Below, piece after piece: positions 1 to 7,842 of a stretch of 19,037 nt of DNA. Source of the stretch: Prevotellaceae bacterium (lineage in GTDB: Bacteria; Bacteroidota; Bacteroidia; Bacteroidales; UBA932). Position numbers and translations under genes: made by a program. The notes beneath the pieces are model-generated. The model made no database searches. It was given only the letters and a program-made list of their open reading frames with translations, and had not been told where the DNA came from. The DNA is taken from positions 1 to 19,037 of the forward strand of contig JAITHX010000110.1 of NCBI GenBank assembly GCA_031279735.1, in the 5' to 3' direction. Numbering within the stretch: position 1 is the first letter of the stretch; each line of letters begins with the position of its first letter.

Positions 1-319
1 TTCAGAGTTCCTGACCCGTGAGGAAAACAAATGGCACGCTTTCCATAGAAATATTGACTGTTTTCCTGTCATGCAGATGGATTTTACAGGTAGGCAACTC
101 TGAAATTAACGTGTCCGAAGAAGAATTTTGAGGGTTATATTTTCGGGAAACATCGGTTTGGCGGAAAAATTCTCTTGAGGCGTACATGTTTTTCGGCATG
201 ATCCGGATATTTCGGATTATGATTTCCGGTTTTGCAATCAGCGGTGTTCCAATGTGATCCGCTTTGTATTGTTCGCCCTTCCGACTATAATACGCTGTGA
301 GTGCAAATGTTGTCGTCTT

Positions 320-370
320 AGCTTCGCTTGAGCTTCGCTTGAGCTTCGCTTGAGCTTCGTCTAGGCTTCG
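320..370. repeat. 11-bp tandem repeat AGCTTCGCTTG
   Basis: Three perfect units of AGCTTCGCTTG occupy 320-330, 331-341 and 342-352. A degraded fourth unit follows (AGCTTCGTCTA, 353-363), and then a last GGCTTCG. The unit resembles the hairpin arm downstream at 482-493 (GCTTCGCCTGA against GCTTCGCTTGA, one mismatch in 11). The tandem array and the hairpin may therefore share an origin. Confidence 0.85.
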
Positions 371-453
371 AGAATTAAAATATGTTTTTCATCATTGTTT
401 CACGGGATGTCGGCATAATTCCGGAGTTCCCGATCGGTGAGGAAAACAAATGG

Positions 454-554
454 TATAGGGTATAGGGTATAGGGTATAGGGTGCTTCGCCTGAAAGGAGG
501 AATTCTATTGCCGTTTTCCCTCCCGTCAGGCGAAGCACCCTATACCCTATACCC
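454..554 (-). terminator. Heptamer-flanked long hairpin downstream of the beta-barrel gene
   Basis: Four TATAGGG heptamers (454-481) are followed by TGCTTCGCCTGA (482-493). After a 32-nt middle comes the exact complement TCAGGCGAAGCA (526-537) and two CCCTATA heptamers (538-551). The perfect inverted repeat is 28 bp per arm (466-493 with 526-553). The middle can extend the stem through GGAGG (496-500) with CCTCC (519-523). It begins 5 bp after the stop codon of the minus-strand gene at 559, so it would fold at the end of that mRNA. It has no clear T-tract, so it may act as a 3'-end stabiliser rather than a classical terminator. Confidence 0.6.
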
Positions 555-558
555 CATA

Positions 559-1200
559 TCAGAATCTATATCCGATACCGATTTTGAGTCCGATTTGTGA
601 GAGGGTGTCTTTTCCGAGCGTGTATCCATTTTCGACGTGTTCGGATGTGCCCAGATTGAGCCAGTTTTGCTGAGCTAAAACACACACGGAAAATTTCATT
701 CCCCATGGAAACGCATATTCTGCGCCGGCGCACCCGCTCAGTCCCCAGCCCCTCTTGTAGCCCATGCTCGGGTGAAAGTTCAGGTCGGGTCCTGCTTCGA
801 CGAACAGATATTTCAGAAAACAGTATTTGAGATGAGCGGGGATGGAAAAAACAAACAGCACATCGTCGGAATAGTAGGTCGATTGTCCCGGGAAATAGTG
901 CGACGTTATGCCGAAATAGGCACCGGCAGCGGACACTCCGGTGCGAACCTCAAAATTTCGTCCTATTGCGCGGGCGTATTCGATTTCTATGCGGTGGGTA
1001 ATGCCGCCGTCATACTTTTGCACAGTAGTCAGAGCGCCTGAATACATGCCATTCGCGGAATAATCGTTCCAACCGCGAAAGTAGCTTATGCCCAAGAGGT
1101 TTTTCGCCTCTCTGCGAGCGTTCGCGCCCTGTGCGGCGCAAACGATGAGCGACAATAACAAAAGTCGCCCGAAATCCATGTTGTACAATGTTTTTTTCAT
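559..1200 (-). CDS. Small outer-membrane beta-barrel protein
   Basis: This 213-residue protein starts with a positively charged end (MKK) and a hydrophobic stretch around residues 11-25, which reads as a Sec signal peptide ending near AQGANA. The rest alternates aromatic and polar residues in short strands separated by turns. It finishes in GIGYRF, the terminal phenylalanine typical of proteins handed to the BAM machinery. Size and pattern fit the porin-like 8-stranded barrels common in Bacteroidota. The substrate or role cannot be read from the sequence. It is transcribed alone from a promoter near 1312-1342, with a roughly 100-nt leader, and ends just before a long hairpin. Alternative starts exist, for example the internal ATG at residue 8, but the first ATG gives the better signal peptide. 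Confidence 0.75.
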   Translation of the reverse strand: MKKTLYNMDFGRLLLLSLIVCAAQGANARREAKNLLGISYFRGWNDYSANGMYSGALTTVQKYDGGITHRIEIEYARAIGRNFEVRTGVSAAGAYFGITSHYFPGQSTYYSDDVLFVFSIPAHLKYCFLKYLFVEAGPDLNFHPSMGYKRGWGLSGCAGAEYAFPWGMKFSVCVLAQQNWLNLGTSEHVENGYTLGKDTLSQIGLKIGIGYRF

Positions 1201-1311
1201 ATTGACGGATATTAATTTTAATCATGCGTGCAAATTCATTTGGACTAATCCTAAATCATCATCCTAAATCCCGCTGAACGCCGAACGGATGCGTGACGCG
1301 AAACAACGCCG

Positions 1312-1342
1312 CAAAGTTAAAGAAAGCGCTGGTAATTACGAA
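1312..1342 (-). promoter_or_regulatory. Bacteroidota-type promoter for the beta-barrel gene
   Basis: On the minus strand TAACTTTG (1312-1319) matches the -7 consensus TAnnTTTG and continues as GCGGC. Nineteen bases upstream sits TTCG (1339-1342), three of four matches to the -33 TTTG. The -33 box lies inside an AATTACG heptamer. The leader to the ATG at 1200 would be about 105 nt. Confidence 0.55.
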
Positions 1343-1356
1343 TTGCAGGGTATAGG
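1333..1356. repeat. Relic of heptamer repeats (AATTACG next to TATAGGG)
   Basis: One AATTACG heptamer followed by AATTGCAGGG and one TATAGGG heptamer lie just beyond the stop codon of the gene at 1363. The two heptamer types that build the hairpins at 454-554 and 3487-3545 thus meet here in a single short piece without a palindromic core. It looks like a collapsed element. Confidence 0.5.
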
Positions 1357-1362
1357 GTGTAT

Positions 1363-3408
1363 TCAGAATTTGAATTGAAGTTGCAGTTTGAGGTCTGTTT
1401 GTTTGTTGCCCTCAACGGCGTTCAGACCGCTGCCGGCTTCCGTTGCGTCGAAATAGAAGGTTTGCGCCACTCGAAACCACAATTGCAGGGATTCGAGAAT
1501 CCGGCACTTGACGTTCAGATAATAGCGGCATCCGCTGCCGTAATGGGCGGGAACGGAAAAGGCGTATAATATGTCGGATTCGTATGCATAAATGCGCGTG
1601 TTCCACGAATCGGTCGAGAAGAGAGCGTATCGCAGCGAAAATTCGAGCGGCGCGCGCGGCGGCTTGTATTTTGCGTCGCAATATATAAGGTGTCCTTTTT
1701 CGCGGCCTCCGTGTTCGGAATCGAAAAGCCTGACCGCTATTCTGCCGCTCATGCTCAAGCCGGGCGAAAGATTGTATTTCGAGTGCAGGAGAATGTGCGT
1801 TCGCGCCACCGTATGCTGCCGGACAGTCGATTCGTCTTCGCCGCTCGTGTTTTTCAGCGTTCTGTCGTATCCGAATCTCAAGTATGTGTCGAAATTGACG
1901 CTGGGCGTGTAATTTACCTGTACGCAACCGTCGATGCCCGACGAAGGCGCATCCGTGCCGTAGCGCATCCACGGAAAGGAATAGGAATCGAAGCGGGCGG
2001 CGATTTTCCAGCCGTTGAAAGGCAGGACGCTCAGACCGAGATAAAAGCCGTTTTCGTTCGACGCCTTGCCGCCCGCGCCGAAAGCGTTTGAACGAATGGC
2101 ATGATACGACCTGCCGTAGTTTCGGTAGAGAGCCGAAAACCGCACGGAATGATGCACATCCACGCTCATGCCCGACAGAACGGCAATGCCGCCGCCGGAG
2201 CTTGCCGCCGCTTCGCCGAAAAACGAGAGATTGGCGAACATCAGTCTGTAGTCCGCCGAAAAGTTTGCGTTCGACGGTTTGTGCAATTCAAATCTGTTGT
2301 AGGGTTTTATTTCCCTATGGTCGTCGGCGCCGTAGCGTCCGTACAGCGCGGAGAAACCTATCTTCATAAAGGATTTGCCGTAAGCCGCGTGTACTCCGCC
2401 CACAGTTTCGGAAAGCGCGTTTTTCCGCGCCGCTTCGCTCGGAGTGCGATGCATTCCGTTTGCCGACAGCGAAATGTAGCCATCGCCGTCGATAGTTGCA
2501 TCCACTTTGCGATAGGAGACAAAGGGCGAAATCTCCCACGAACCGTAAGCAAGCGTGGCGGCTGCGCCTCTCATGAAGTTCGCCTCGTCCGCCGACGAGT
2601 AGGGCGAAAAGACATTGCCCCGCTTTCTTATCGCGTGAGGATCGGAGGATTTGCCCGCCGAAAAACCGTTCCACAACGCTAGTCCCTGTCCGAAAGCAGC
2701 TCTGAAATCGCCCGCTATCAGGCGTTTCAGTGCTCCGCGATTATTCAGCATGAAATGGAATCCGTAGAAGTCGAAACCCTGCCGGCAGGTTCCCGCGAAG
2801 AACTCTTCGCCCGGGTCCTTGTCGGCAAGCAGGGTCAGCTGCAAATTGTTGCCCGACCGGTAGCGGTAGCGGACAAACATTCCGAAGGGCGAACCCATGT
2901 AGTACTGCTGTCCGGAGCTTTCGTCCAGACGATAGCCTTTCGCCTTTTCCACTCTTCGCGAAACTCTCGCAAGCAGCACGCTGCGCCCGTTTTTCAGAAG
3001 CTGTCTCACGGGGGGATTCGCGCCGGCTTCCACACTCCCGACAGCAACGAAAGGCGTGATTTTCATAACGGTGTTTTCGTCGAATCCGGGCACGAAGCTC
3101 AATTCGAGGATGCTTGCCAGCCGTCCGTATTCCCTGATGTATTCGCCAAGACTGGATATTTGAAAATCGGAAAGGATCATCAGAGAGGCGAGTTCGTCGG
3201 CGGTTGCGGAATTGATGTTCAATGGATTTTCCGACAGTCGGGTATAATGTTCCGTCAGCTGTTCCATTTCGGTCTCGTCGTCGTCTTCTTCTTTCTCTGC
3301 CGCAATCTCTTCTACCGCGTCGGCAATAATGTCCGATAAATCGCTGTCCTGCGCTTTTGCCGCAACCGCGACAAATATCGTCAGCGCAAGGACGTAAATA
3401 ATACGCAT
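1363..3408 (-). CDS. Helix-hairpin-helix outer-membrane beta-barrel protein
   Basis: This is a 681-residue protein with a signal peptide (MRIIYVLALTIFVAVAAKAQ). A strongly acidic linker follows at residues 38-50, then a ComEA-like helix-hairpin-helix region at about 61-120 (NPLNINSATADELASL, then GRLASILELSFVPGF). The remaining 550 residues are rich in aromatic, strand-like segments and end in QLQFKF, a beta-barrel C-terminus. Proteins with this arrangement are common in Bacteroidota and are annotated only as helix-hairpin-helix proteins. DNA binding or uptake at the surface is a plausible but unproven role. The gene appears to be a single transcription unit, with a candidate promoter at 3451-3480. 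Its GC content is visibly higher than that of the block to its right. Confidence 0.8.
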   Translation of the reverse strand: MRIIYVLALTIFVAVAAKAQDSDLSDIIADAVEEIAAEKEEDDDETEMEQLTEHYTRLSENPLNINSATADELASLMILSDFQISSLGEYIREYGRLASILELSFVPGFDENTVMKITPFVAVGSVEAGANPPVRQLLKNGRSVLLARVSRRVEKAKGYRLDESSGQQYYMGSPFGMFVRYRYRSGNNLQLTLLADKDPGEEFFAGTCRQGFDFYGFHFMLNNRGALKRLIAGDFRAAFGQGLALWNGFSAGKSSDPHAIRKRGNVFSPYSSADEANFMRGAAATLAYGSWEISPFVSYRKVDATIDGDGYISLSANGMHRTPSEAARKNALSETVGGVHAAYGKSFMKIGFSALYGRYGADDHREIKPYNRFELHKPSNANFSADYRLMFANLSFFGEAAASSGGGIAVLSGMSVDVHHSVRFSALYRNYGRSYHAIRSNAFGAGGKASNENGFYLGLSVLPFNGWKIAARFDSYSFPWMRYGTDAPSSGIDGCVQVNYTPSVNFDTYLRFGYDRTLKNTSGEDESTVRQHTVARTHILLHSKYNLSPGLSMSGRIAVRLFDSEHGGREKGHLIYCDAKYKPPRAPLEFSLRYALFSTDSWNTRIYAYESDILYAFSVPAHYGSGCRYYLNVKCRILESLQLWFRVAQTFYFDATEAGSGLNAVEGNKQTDLKLQLQFKF

Positions 3409-3450
3409 ATCTGTAAGTTTTCAGGTTATTAACAAAATATAAAATTGTCG

Positions 3451-3480
3451 CAAAAATAATCAAAATATTTTTAGCACACA
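3451..3480 (-). promoter_or_regulatory. Candidate promoter for the helix-hairpin-helix gene
   Basis: The minus strand reads TATTTTTG (3451-3458) followed by CGACA, matching TAnnTTTGCGnC as in the other promoters of this window. The -33 position carries TGTG (3477-3480) at 18 bp spacing, three of four matches to TTTG. The predicted leader is about 36 nt. Confidence 0.45.
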
Positions 3481-3486
3481 GATTTC

Positions 3487-3545
3487 AATTACGAATTACG
3501 TCCCGACTGCGGACATACAGCCGAAGCCGGTCGTAATTCGTAATT
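3487..3545 (-). repeat. Heptamer-flanked palindrome (AATTACG type) after the BACON lipoprotein gene
   Basis: Two AATTACG heptamers (3487-3500) and two CGTAATT heptamers (3532-3545) form a perfect 14-bp inverted repeat. Between them CCGACTGCGG (3503-3512) pairs with CCGAAGCCGG (3521-3530), with two mismatches and the loop ACATACAG. The core is closely related to the core at 14111-14140. The element sits between the end of the minus-strand operon (3569) and the promoter of the next gene, so it could also work as a transcription terminator. No T-run follows it. Confidence 0.75.
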
Positions 3546-3568
3546 CGTCACGAGGCGTGCGTTACATA

Positions 3569-3955
3569 TTAATTCGCAGCCGGTTTGTTAATTGTGACCG
3601 CAACCTGATTATTTTTACCAATAACTTTTAGCGTTACAGCAGCTTGTGTTGTCGGAACGTTTTCGAGCAACGTTACGGTTATTTTTGTACCGGTATTGCC
3701 AAAAACAGGCTCGACCGAACACCACGAAGTAGTGCCGACGTTTGCACTGATTGCAAGTCCGGCAGCTTCAATATTCCATTCGCCTTTGGAATTGATACTG
3801 AATATTTGAGATGTTACTCCGGCGGTAAAATTAAGCTCTGTTTTATCGACACTTAATTTATCCTCAGTAACTTCTTCCTGATCTTGACTTGTGCTTTTGC
3901 AACCAAGCAATACTGTAAAAACAAGGATTGCAATGAAGTTTAAATACTTTTTCAT
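3569..3955 (-). CDS. BACON-like small lipoprotein, second copy
   Basis: This 128-residue protein has a lipoprotein signal (MKKYLNFIAILVFTVLLGC, lipid-anchored Cys19). A short acidic linker leads to one Ig-like domain of the BACON type: LSVDKTELNFTAGVTS, then a W (GEWNIEAAG), a second W and the pattern VEPVFGNTGTKITVTLLEN, ending in strands VTLKVIGKNNQVAVTI. BACON domains occur in Bacteroidota surface lipoproteins and are thought to bind glycans or mucin; here there is no attached catalytic domain. It is a paralogue of the protein at 7377-7757, and both share VDKTELNFTAGVTS. It is the last gene of the minus-strand operon, 57 bp after the TonB receptor. The actual ligand is unknown. A role as partner or inhibitor of the C10 peptidase is only a guess. 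Confidence 0.7.
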   Translation of the reverse strand: MKKYLNFIAILVFTVLLGCKSTSQDQEEVTEDKLSVDKTELNFTAGVTSQIFSINSKGEWNIEAAGLAISANVGTTSWCSVEPVFGNTGTKITVTLLENVPTTQAAVTLKVIGKNNQVAVTINKPAAN

Positions 3956-4012
3956 AAAACTGATTATTTAAATTAAAAAATTAACATGTAAAATATGTAG
4001 TTTTTCATAACC

Positions 4013-6412
4013 TTAGAAATGATATGTAAACGATAGTGACGGAATTATCGGAAACAAAGTGACTTGCTTTAGTTTGTGAGTGTAAATGCTTTCATTCTCG
4101 GGACTTTTATGCATGTCGCTTTCGATAATAATTCTGTACGGATTTTTTTGATTGTAAACATTATATATGCTTAAATTAAGCATGCAGTATCTATTGCGTT
4201 TTTTTGCAAAGGTATAATTTACGCTCAAATCAAGGCGATGATAATTGTCCATTTTGTAGTTGTTTCGATGATCCAGTTCCATTAAGTTTTCTATGCCAAA
4301 CTCGTTGTCAATAGAAAGCGGGTAAACGATTTTCGGATTTACATGAGTCATCGTCGGCAAAGTTATTCTGTTGCCGGAATGATAAGTCCAAATGGCTGTA
4401 AAATCAAACTTTTTGTTCAATTTGCAATTCATCAAAACATTTATCACATGCCGGCGGTCGTATTTTGCCGGAAACCATTCGCCGAAATTGATTTCATTAA
4501 ATTTGCGTTCCGATTTCGACAGTGTGTACGAGGCTGTTCCTGTAATTCTGCCCTCCTTTTTTTCCACAGAAAATTCTATGCCGTAGCTTCGTCCGACACC
4601 CGATTCGACTTTGTTTTCCCAGCCTGCCGATACGCCCGAATAATTGATGCCGTCACGGTACTCTATCACATTTTTCATGTCCTTATAATAAGTTTCGAAC
4701 GACAGAAAAACTGTTTTTGGCAATTCATAAAATACTCCAAATGAATATTGTGTCGATTGCATCGGTTTGATTTTACCCGTTACCGGAACCCATAAATCGG
4801 TTTGCAAAACAATCGAATTGCTCGAAAGCAAGTGAACATATTGTTGCATAAACGAATATCCAGCTTGCAGCGAAAGTTTTTCGGAGGCAGTGAAACTTAG
4901 CGACAAGCGAGGGTCGATAGCCGTATAGGTTTTTTCGTTTACGTTAAACAGCGAAAAACGCAGTCCTGCATTGAGTTTCATATTTTCCGACATATCCCAG
5001 TCGTCTTCTGCATACAGAGCAAGTTCTTTCGACCGTGTTTGTTTTGGTGTGTTATCGCTTTTCTTGACCGTGTCCGACTTGGTTGTAAGCGAAATAACTT
5101 CAGGGTTGAAATCGTGGCAAGTAAGTGCCGTACCGAATTTTATATCGTGATCTGAGACAGGAAAATATTCAAAATCACCATAGAGCGAGTAATCTTTTAT
5201 TCCGGACGAAAACAGAAAATTTTTCGAAACTTTTTGTTCTGTCGTCGAATCTACAGGTATTTGGTATTCGTCATCGGTATTGACTTTGTAATGGTATTGG
5301 TTGTAAATCAGCGTGGTTTTGAAAAAAAAATTTGAAGTAAGCGCCCTGCTTAATTTTCCCGAAACAATGGTGTTTCCCCAATCCCATTCCTGTGTTGATG
5401 CCTTATGTCCGGTTTGTTTATTTTCAATATCGGCGGTCGTTTGCTTAAGTTTGTCGTTTCCGTTGTAAATACTCAGATACACAGAAGTTTTATCGTCTAT
5501 TTTGCGGTGAATTTTTGCATTAATATCATGAAAGAAAAAATTGGAACTCGTTCCCGACTCCGAAGTTTTGTTAATAATGTTCATAACCAAATCAAGATAA
5601 GTTCTTCGCATCGAAAACACAAACGAAGTTTTATCCTTGATTATCGGTCCCTCGATGTTGAATTTGAGCGTAGGCAAGCCCAAACTCGCCGAGCCTGAAA
5701 ATTTTTCCTTGTGTCCGTCTTTGCTTACGATGTCGGTTACGGAAGAAAGCCGTCCTCCGAATCGCGCAGGAAAACTTGATTTATACAGCGTTACCTTCTT
5801 AAGAGCATCGGTATTGAAAATCGAAAGAAAGCCGAAAACATGATTCGGATTGTAAACCGGAACTCCGTCCAAAAGTATCAGATTTTGGTCGGGACTTCCG
5901 CCCCGTACCGACAAATCGCTTTTGCCTTCCGAAGTATTTTGCACGCCGGGTATAAATTGCAGCGATTTCATCAAATCGGTTTCTCCGAACAGCGCTGGAA
6001 TGCTTTTTATTTGTGACACAGGAATTTCTACAACACCCAAACGCAGGTCGCGTAATTTTGCCTTGTTGCTCACAACTATTTCCCGAAGCTGTTCGGAGGC
6101 AGGTTTCAGATATATTTGAATAGCTGTATCTTTCTCAAAATCAATTCTGACGCTTGCAGTTTCATAACCAAGCAGCGAATAATGGATTGTTTTTTTTGTT
6201 CCGTTTTTTTTTAGAGTCAAACTGTAAAAGCCGTATGCATTTGCCGAACAGCCTTTTCCGCTTACGGTTTCATAAACATTGGCGCCAACCAGCGTTTCTT
6301 TTGTTTCCGCATCGCGAACATAGCCGCTAACGACAAAGTTTTGAGCAGACAACGAAACCGCACAGCAGAAAAAAACCGCAGATATAAATATTCCGGTTTT
6401 CATATTTCTCAT
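4013..6412 (-). CDS. TonB-dependent outer-membrane receptor
   Basis: At 799 residues this is shorter than SusC-type receptors. It has a signal peptide (MKTGIFISAVFFCCAVSLSA). A carboxypeptidase-regulatory-like domain spans about 27-105 (VSGYVRDAETKETLVGANVY through HYSLLGYETASVRIDF). The plug domain covers about 125-230, with SLQFIPGVQ, LSVRGGSPDQNLILLDGVPV and YNPNHVFGFLSIFN. The barrel ends in LSFTYHF. The class imports large or scarce ligands across the outer membrane using TonB energy; the ligand here is unknown. It starts 1 bp after the DUF4249 stop codon, a fixed pairing seen across Bacteroidota. The first ATG (6410-6412) gives MRNMKTG. The internal ATG at 6401-6403 gives MKTGIFIS, which matches the start of the neighbouring gene and may be the true start. 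Confidence 0.88.
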   Translation of the reverse strand: MRNMKTGIFISAVFFCCAVSLSAQNFVVSGYVRDAETKETLVGANVYETVSGKGCSANAYGFYSLTLKKNGTKKTIHYSLLGYETASVRIDFEKDTAIQIYLKPASEQLREIVVSNKAKLRDLRLGVVEIPVSQIKSIPALFGETDLMKSLQFIPGVQNTSEGKSDLSVRGGSPDQNLILLDGVPVYNPNHVFGFLSIFNTDALKKVTLYKSSFPARFGGRLSSVTDIVSKDGHKEKFSGSASLGLPTLKFNIEGPIIKDKTSFVFSMRRTYLDLVMNIINKTSESGTSSNFFFHDINAKIHRKIDDKTSVYLSIYNGNDKLKQTTADIENKQTGHKASTQEWDWGNTIVSGKLSRALTSNFFFKTTLIYNQYHYKVNTDDEYQIPVDSTTEQKVSKNFLFSSGIKDYSLYGDFEYFPVSDHDIKFGTALTCHDFNPEVISLTTKSDTVKKSDNTPKQTRSKELALYAEDDWDMSENMKLNAGLRFSLFNVNEKTYTAIDPRLSLSFTASEKLSLQAGYSFMQQYVHLLSSNSIVLQTDLWVPVTGKIKPMQSTQYSFGVFYELPKTVFLSFETYYKDMKNVIEYRDGINYSGVSAGWENKVESGVGRSYGIEFSVEKKEGRITGTASYTLSKSERKFNEINFGEWFPAKYDRRHVINVLMNCKLNKKFDFTAIWTYHSGNRITLPTMTHVNPKIVYPLSIDNEFGIENLMELDHRNNYKMDNYHRLDLSVNYTFAKKRNRYCMLNLSIYNVYNQKNPYRIIIESDMHKSPENESIYTHKLKQVTLFPIIPSLSFTYHF

Positions 6413-6413
6413 T

Positions 6414-7370
6414 TCAAACTCCCTTTTTTCCCAAGCACTTTATCTTTTCCGAAACATTATAAGCGCCGAATATTCCATAGCCGCCTTTTATATTTGTATA
6501 AATCTTAACCGGTTCGACAAAAACATCGCCTATCGTGCCGTACGCCAGTTCCTGCGAATGTAAATTGCGATACAGTTTTTCGGATAAGGTATGCAATTCG
6601 ACTTTTACATATTCCTCGACGTAGTCGAGGTCAGGATTGTTAGCTTCATTATAATTTTCAATATGAATATTCAAAGTATATTCTTTTCCGTCAATCAAAT
6701 CGTCCGAAAACATTCTGTAATGATTGTACATTTTGCCTTCTTCGTCCGTTTCCGCAGGATTGTGAAAAAGCATTTCGTCGTCGATATATACTTTTTCGGA
6801 ATACCATTGGTTAGTCGGTTTCTGGTCGGCAGGGTTAATTAAAATAGAATATGTTTTGACAATTATCCGGTAAAAATTCCGTTCGCCGGGTTTATCCTTG
6901 AATGTTACATGCATACGCAAATACGAACGATCATCTTTTTTCATGAACCATTCCGTTTCAATATTTTTTATTTCCACAGTATCAGGCACAATGTCGTATC
7001 CGCTTACGGTTCCGTGCTTTTGTGTCGCTGCCGAAATGTCGATTCTGTCGCCGACATTCAATTTTCCGGCAACAAATTTATAATAACTGTGTACGCCGAT
7101 TATTGTGTCAAGCCAAATTCCGTCGCATTTTTTACTGTTTATACTCAATTGTATTTTCGGATTTTTGACTGTATCCGGACTTTGGTCTGAAAAGTCGAAA
7201 ACACTTTCCGAAACTTTTATCCAGCAAGTATCCGACGCTGTGCCGATTATTGAGTTGATTACCATTTTGGGAGGCAACTCCTTTCCTCTAAAATCAACAT
7301 TCTTCTCGCAACCGGCAAGAACTGCACAGACAAAAACATTAACCACAAATATAAATATTCCGGTTTTCAT
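6414..7370 (-). CDS. DUF4249 family lipoprotein, receptor partner
   Basis: This is a 318-residue protein with signal peptide MKTGIFIFVVNVFVCAVLAGC (lipid-anchored Cys20 or nearby). Beta-rich segments follow: PPKMVINSIIGTASDTCWIKVSESV near the start, RNFYRIIVKTYSI in the middle and AYGTIGDVFVEPVKIYTNIKGGYGIFGAYN near the end. This matches the DUF4249 family, which is normally encoded directly before a TonB-dependent receptor and probably acts as its surface lid or ligand-binding partner. It lies 6 bp after the BACON lipoprotein gene and 1 bp before the receptor, so translational coupling is likely. The first 22 nucleotides of the gene are identical to those starting at the internal ATG of the receptor. 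The ligand is unknown. Confidence 0.82.
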   Translation of the reverse strand: MKTGIFIFVVNVFVCAVLAGCEKNVDFRGKELPPKMVINSIIGTASDTCWIKVSESVFDFSDQSPDTVKNPKIQLSINSKKCDGIWLDTIIGVHSYYKFVAGKLNVGDRIDISAATQKHGTVSGYDIVPDTVEIKNIETEWFMKKDDRSYLRMHVTFKDKPGERNFYRIIVKTYSILINPADQKPTNQWYSEKVYIDDEMLFHNPAETDEEGKMYNHYRMFSDDLIDGKEYTLNIHIENYNEANNPDLDYVEEYVKVELHTLSEKLYRNLHSQELAYGTIGDVFVEPVKIYTNIKGGYGIFGAYNVSEKIKCLGKKGV

Positions 7371-7376
7371 TGATAT

Positions 7377-7757
7377 CTAATTTGCAGCCGCCTTTAACTT
7401 AACTGTTTCAGTATTTTTGCCGGCTATTATTTTCAGTTCAATCTCGTAGCTTTCGGTTAATTCCCTATTGTTCAAAGTTACTGTTACTTTGGCGTTTCCT
7501 GTGCCGGACGACGGAGCAACGGTAAAATCATTAACAATAGCAGCGTCAACGCCAAAAGCGTGTTCAATTCCAGCGGCATCGACATGCCATTCTACGGCAG
7601 TTTCGATATTAAATTCCAGAGATGTTACTCCGGCGGTAAAATTCAGCTCGGTTTTATCGACAGTTATTCTGTCGTCCGGAGTTTTTTCTTTTTTCCCGCA
7701 ACCTGAAAACAGGATTGAAAAAGTACAAATTGTCATTAAAATAAAATATTGTTTCAT
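7377..7757 (-). CDS. BACON-like small lipoprotein, first copy
   Basis: This 126-residue protein has a lipoprotein signal (MKQYFILMTICTFSILFSGC, Cys20) and a charged linker (KKEKTPDD). One BACON-like Ig domain follows: ITVDKTELNFTAGVTSLEFN, EWHVDAAG, then VAPSSGTGNAKVTVTLNN and ELKIIAGKN. It is placed between the C10 peptidase and the DUF4249-receptor pair, 6 bp before the latter. The 42 nucleotides encoding VDKTELNFTAGVTS differ at only two positions from the paralogue at 3810-3851, while the rest is strongly diverged. Surface glycan or protein binding is likely from family knowledge. Because small proteins are often co-encoded with C10 peptidases as inhibitors, such a role should be kept in mind, but no inhibitor motif is visible. 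Confidence 0.7.
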   Translation of the reverse strand: MKQYFILMTICTFSILFSGCGKKEKTPDDRITVDKTELNFTAGVTSLEFNIETAVEWHVDAAGIEHAFGVDAAIVNDFTVAPSSGTGNAKVTVTLNNRELTESYEIELKIIAGKNTETVKLKAAAN

Positions 7758-7796
7758 GATGTCAAAAGTTAATAAGTTTGTTATACATTTATATAG

Positions 7797-7829
7797 AAGA
7801 AGAATAAGGATTTTTTCCTTATTCTTCTT
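7797..7829 (-). terminator. Strong hairpin between peptidase and BACON genes
   Basis: A perfect 14-bp inverted repeat (7797-7810 with 7816-7829, arm AGAAGAATAAGGA plus one more pair) surrounds a 5-nt T loop. It lies 13 bp after the peptidase stop codon and about 40 bp before the BACON start. On the minus strand the stem is not followed by a clean T-tract. It may be a weak terminator, an attenuator or an mRNA end stabiliser that separates peptidase levels from the uptake genes. Confidence 0.6.
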
Positions 7830-7842
7830 TATGTTTGTCTAA

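Larger units (their letters stand above)
1..558. other. Repeat-rich intergenic region without a convincing gene
   Basis: I see no recognisable gene here. The stretch contains two degenerate copies of a 30-bp sequence (5-34 and 424-453, 27 of 30 identical by eye, including GTGAGGAAAACAAATGG). It also holds an 11-bp tandem repeat (320-363) and a large hairpin (454-554). A 65-codon minus-strand frame at 2-199 is open, but its last codons lie in the direct repeat and its product resembles nothing I know, so I do not call it a gene. Confidence 0.6.

Noticed and set aside
2..199. 65-codon open frame on the minus strand
   Set aside because: Its end lies in a dispersed direct repeat, it has no recognisable domain and no promoter of the local type was found upstream.
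1248..1270. Two copies of ATCCTAAATC as a regulatory site
   Set aside because: Two short AT-rich copies without symmetry or known motif are too weak to call.
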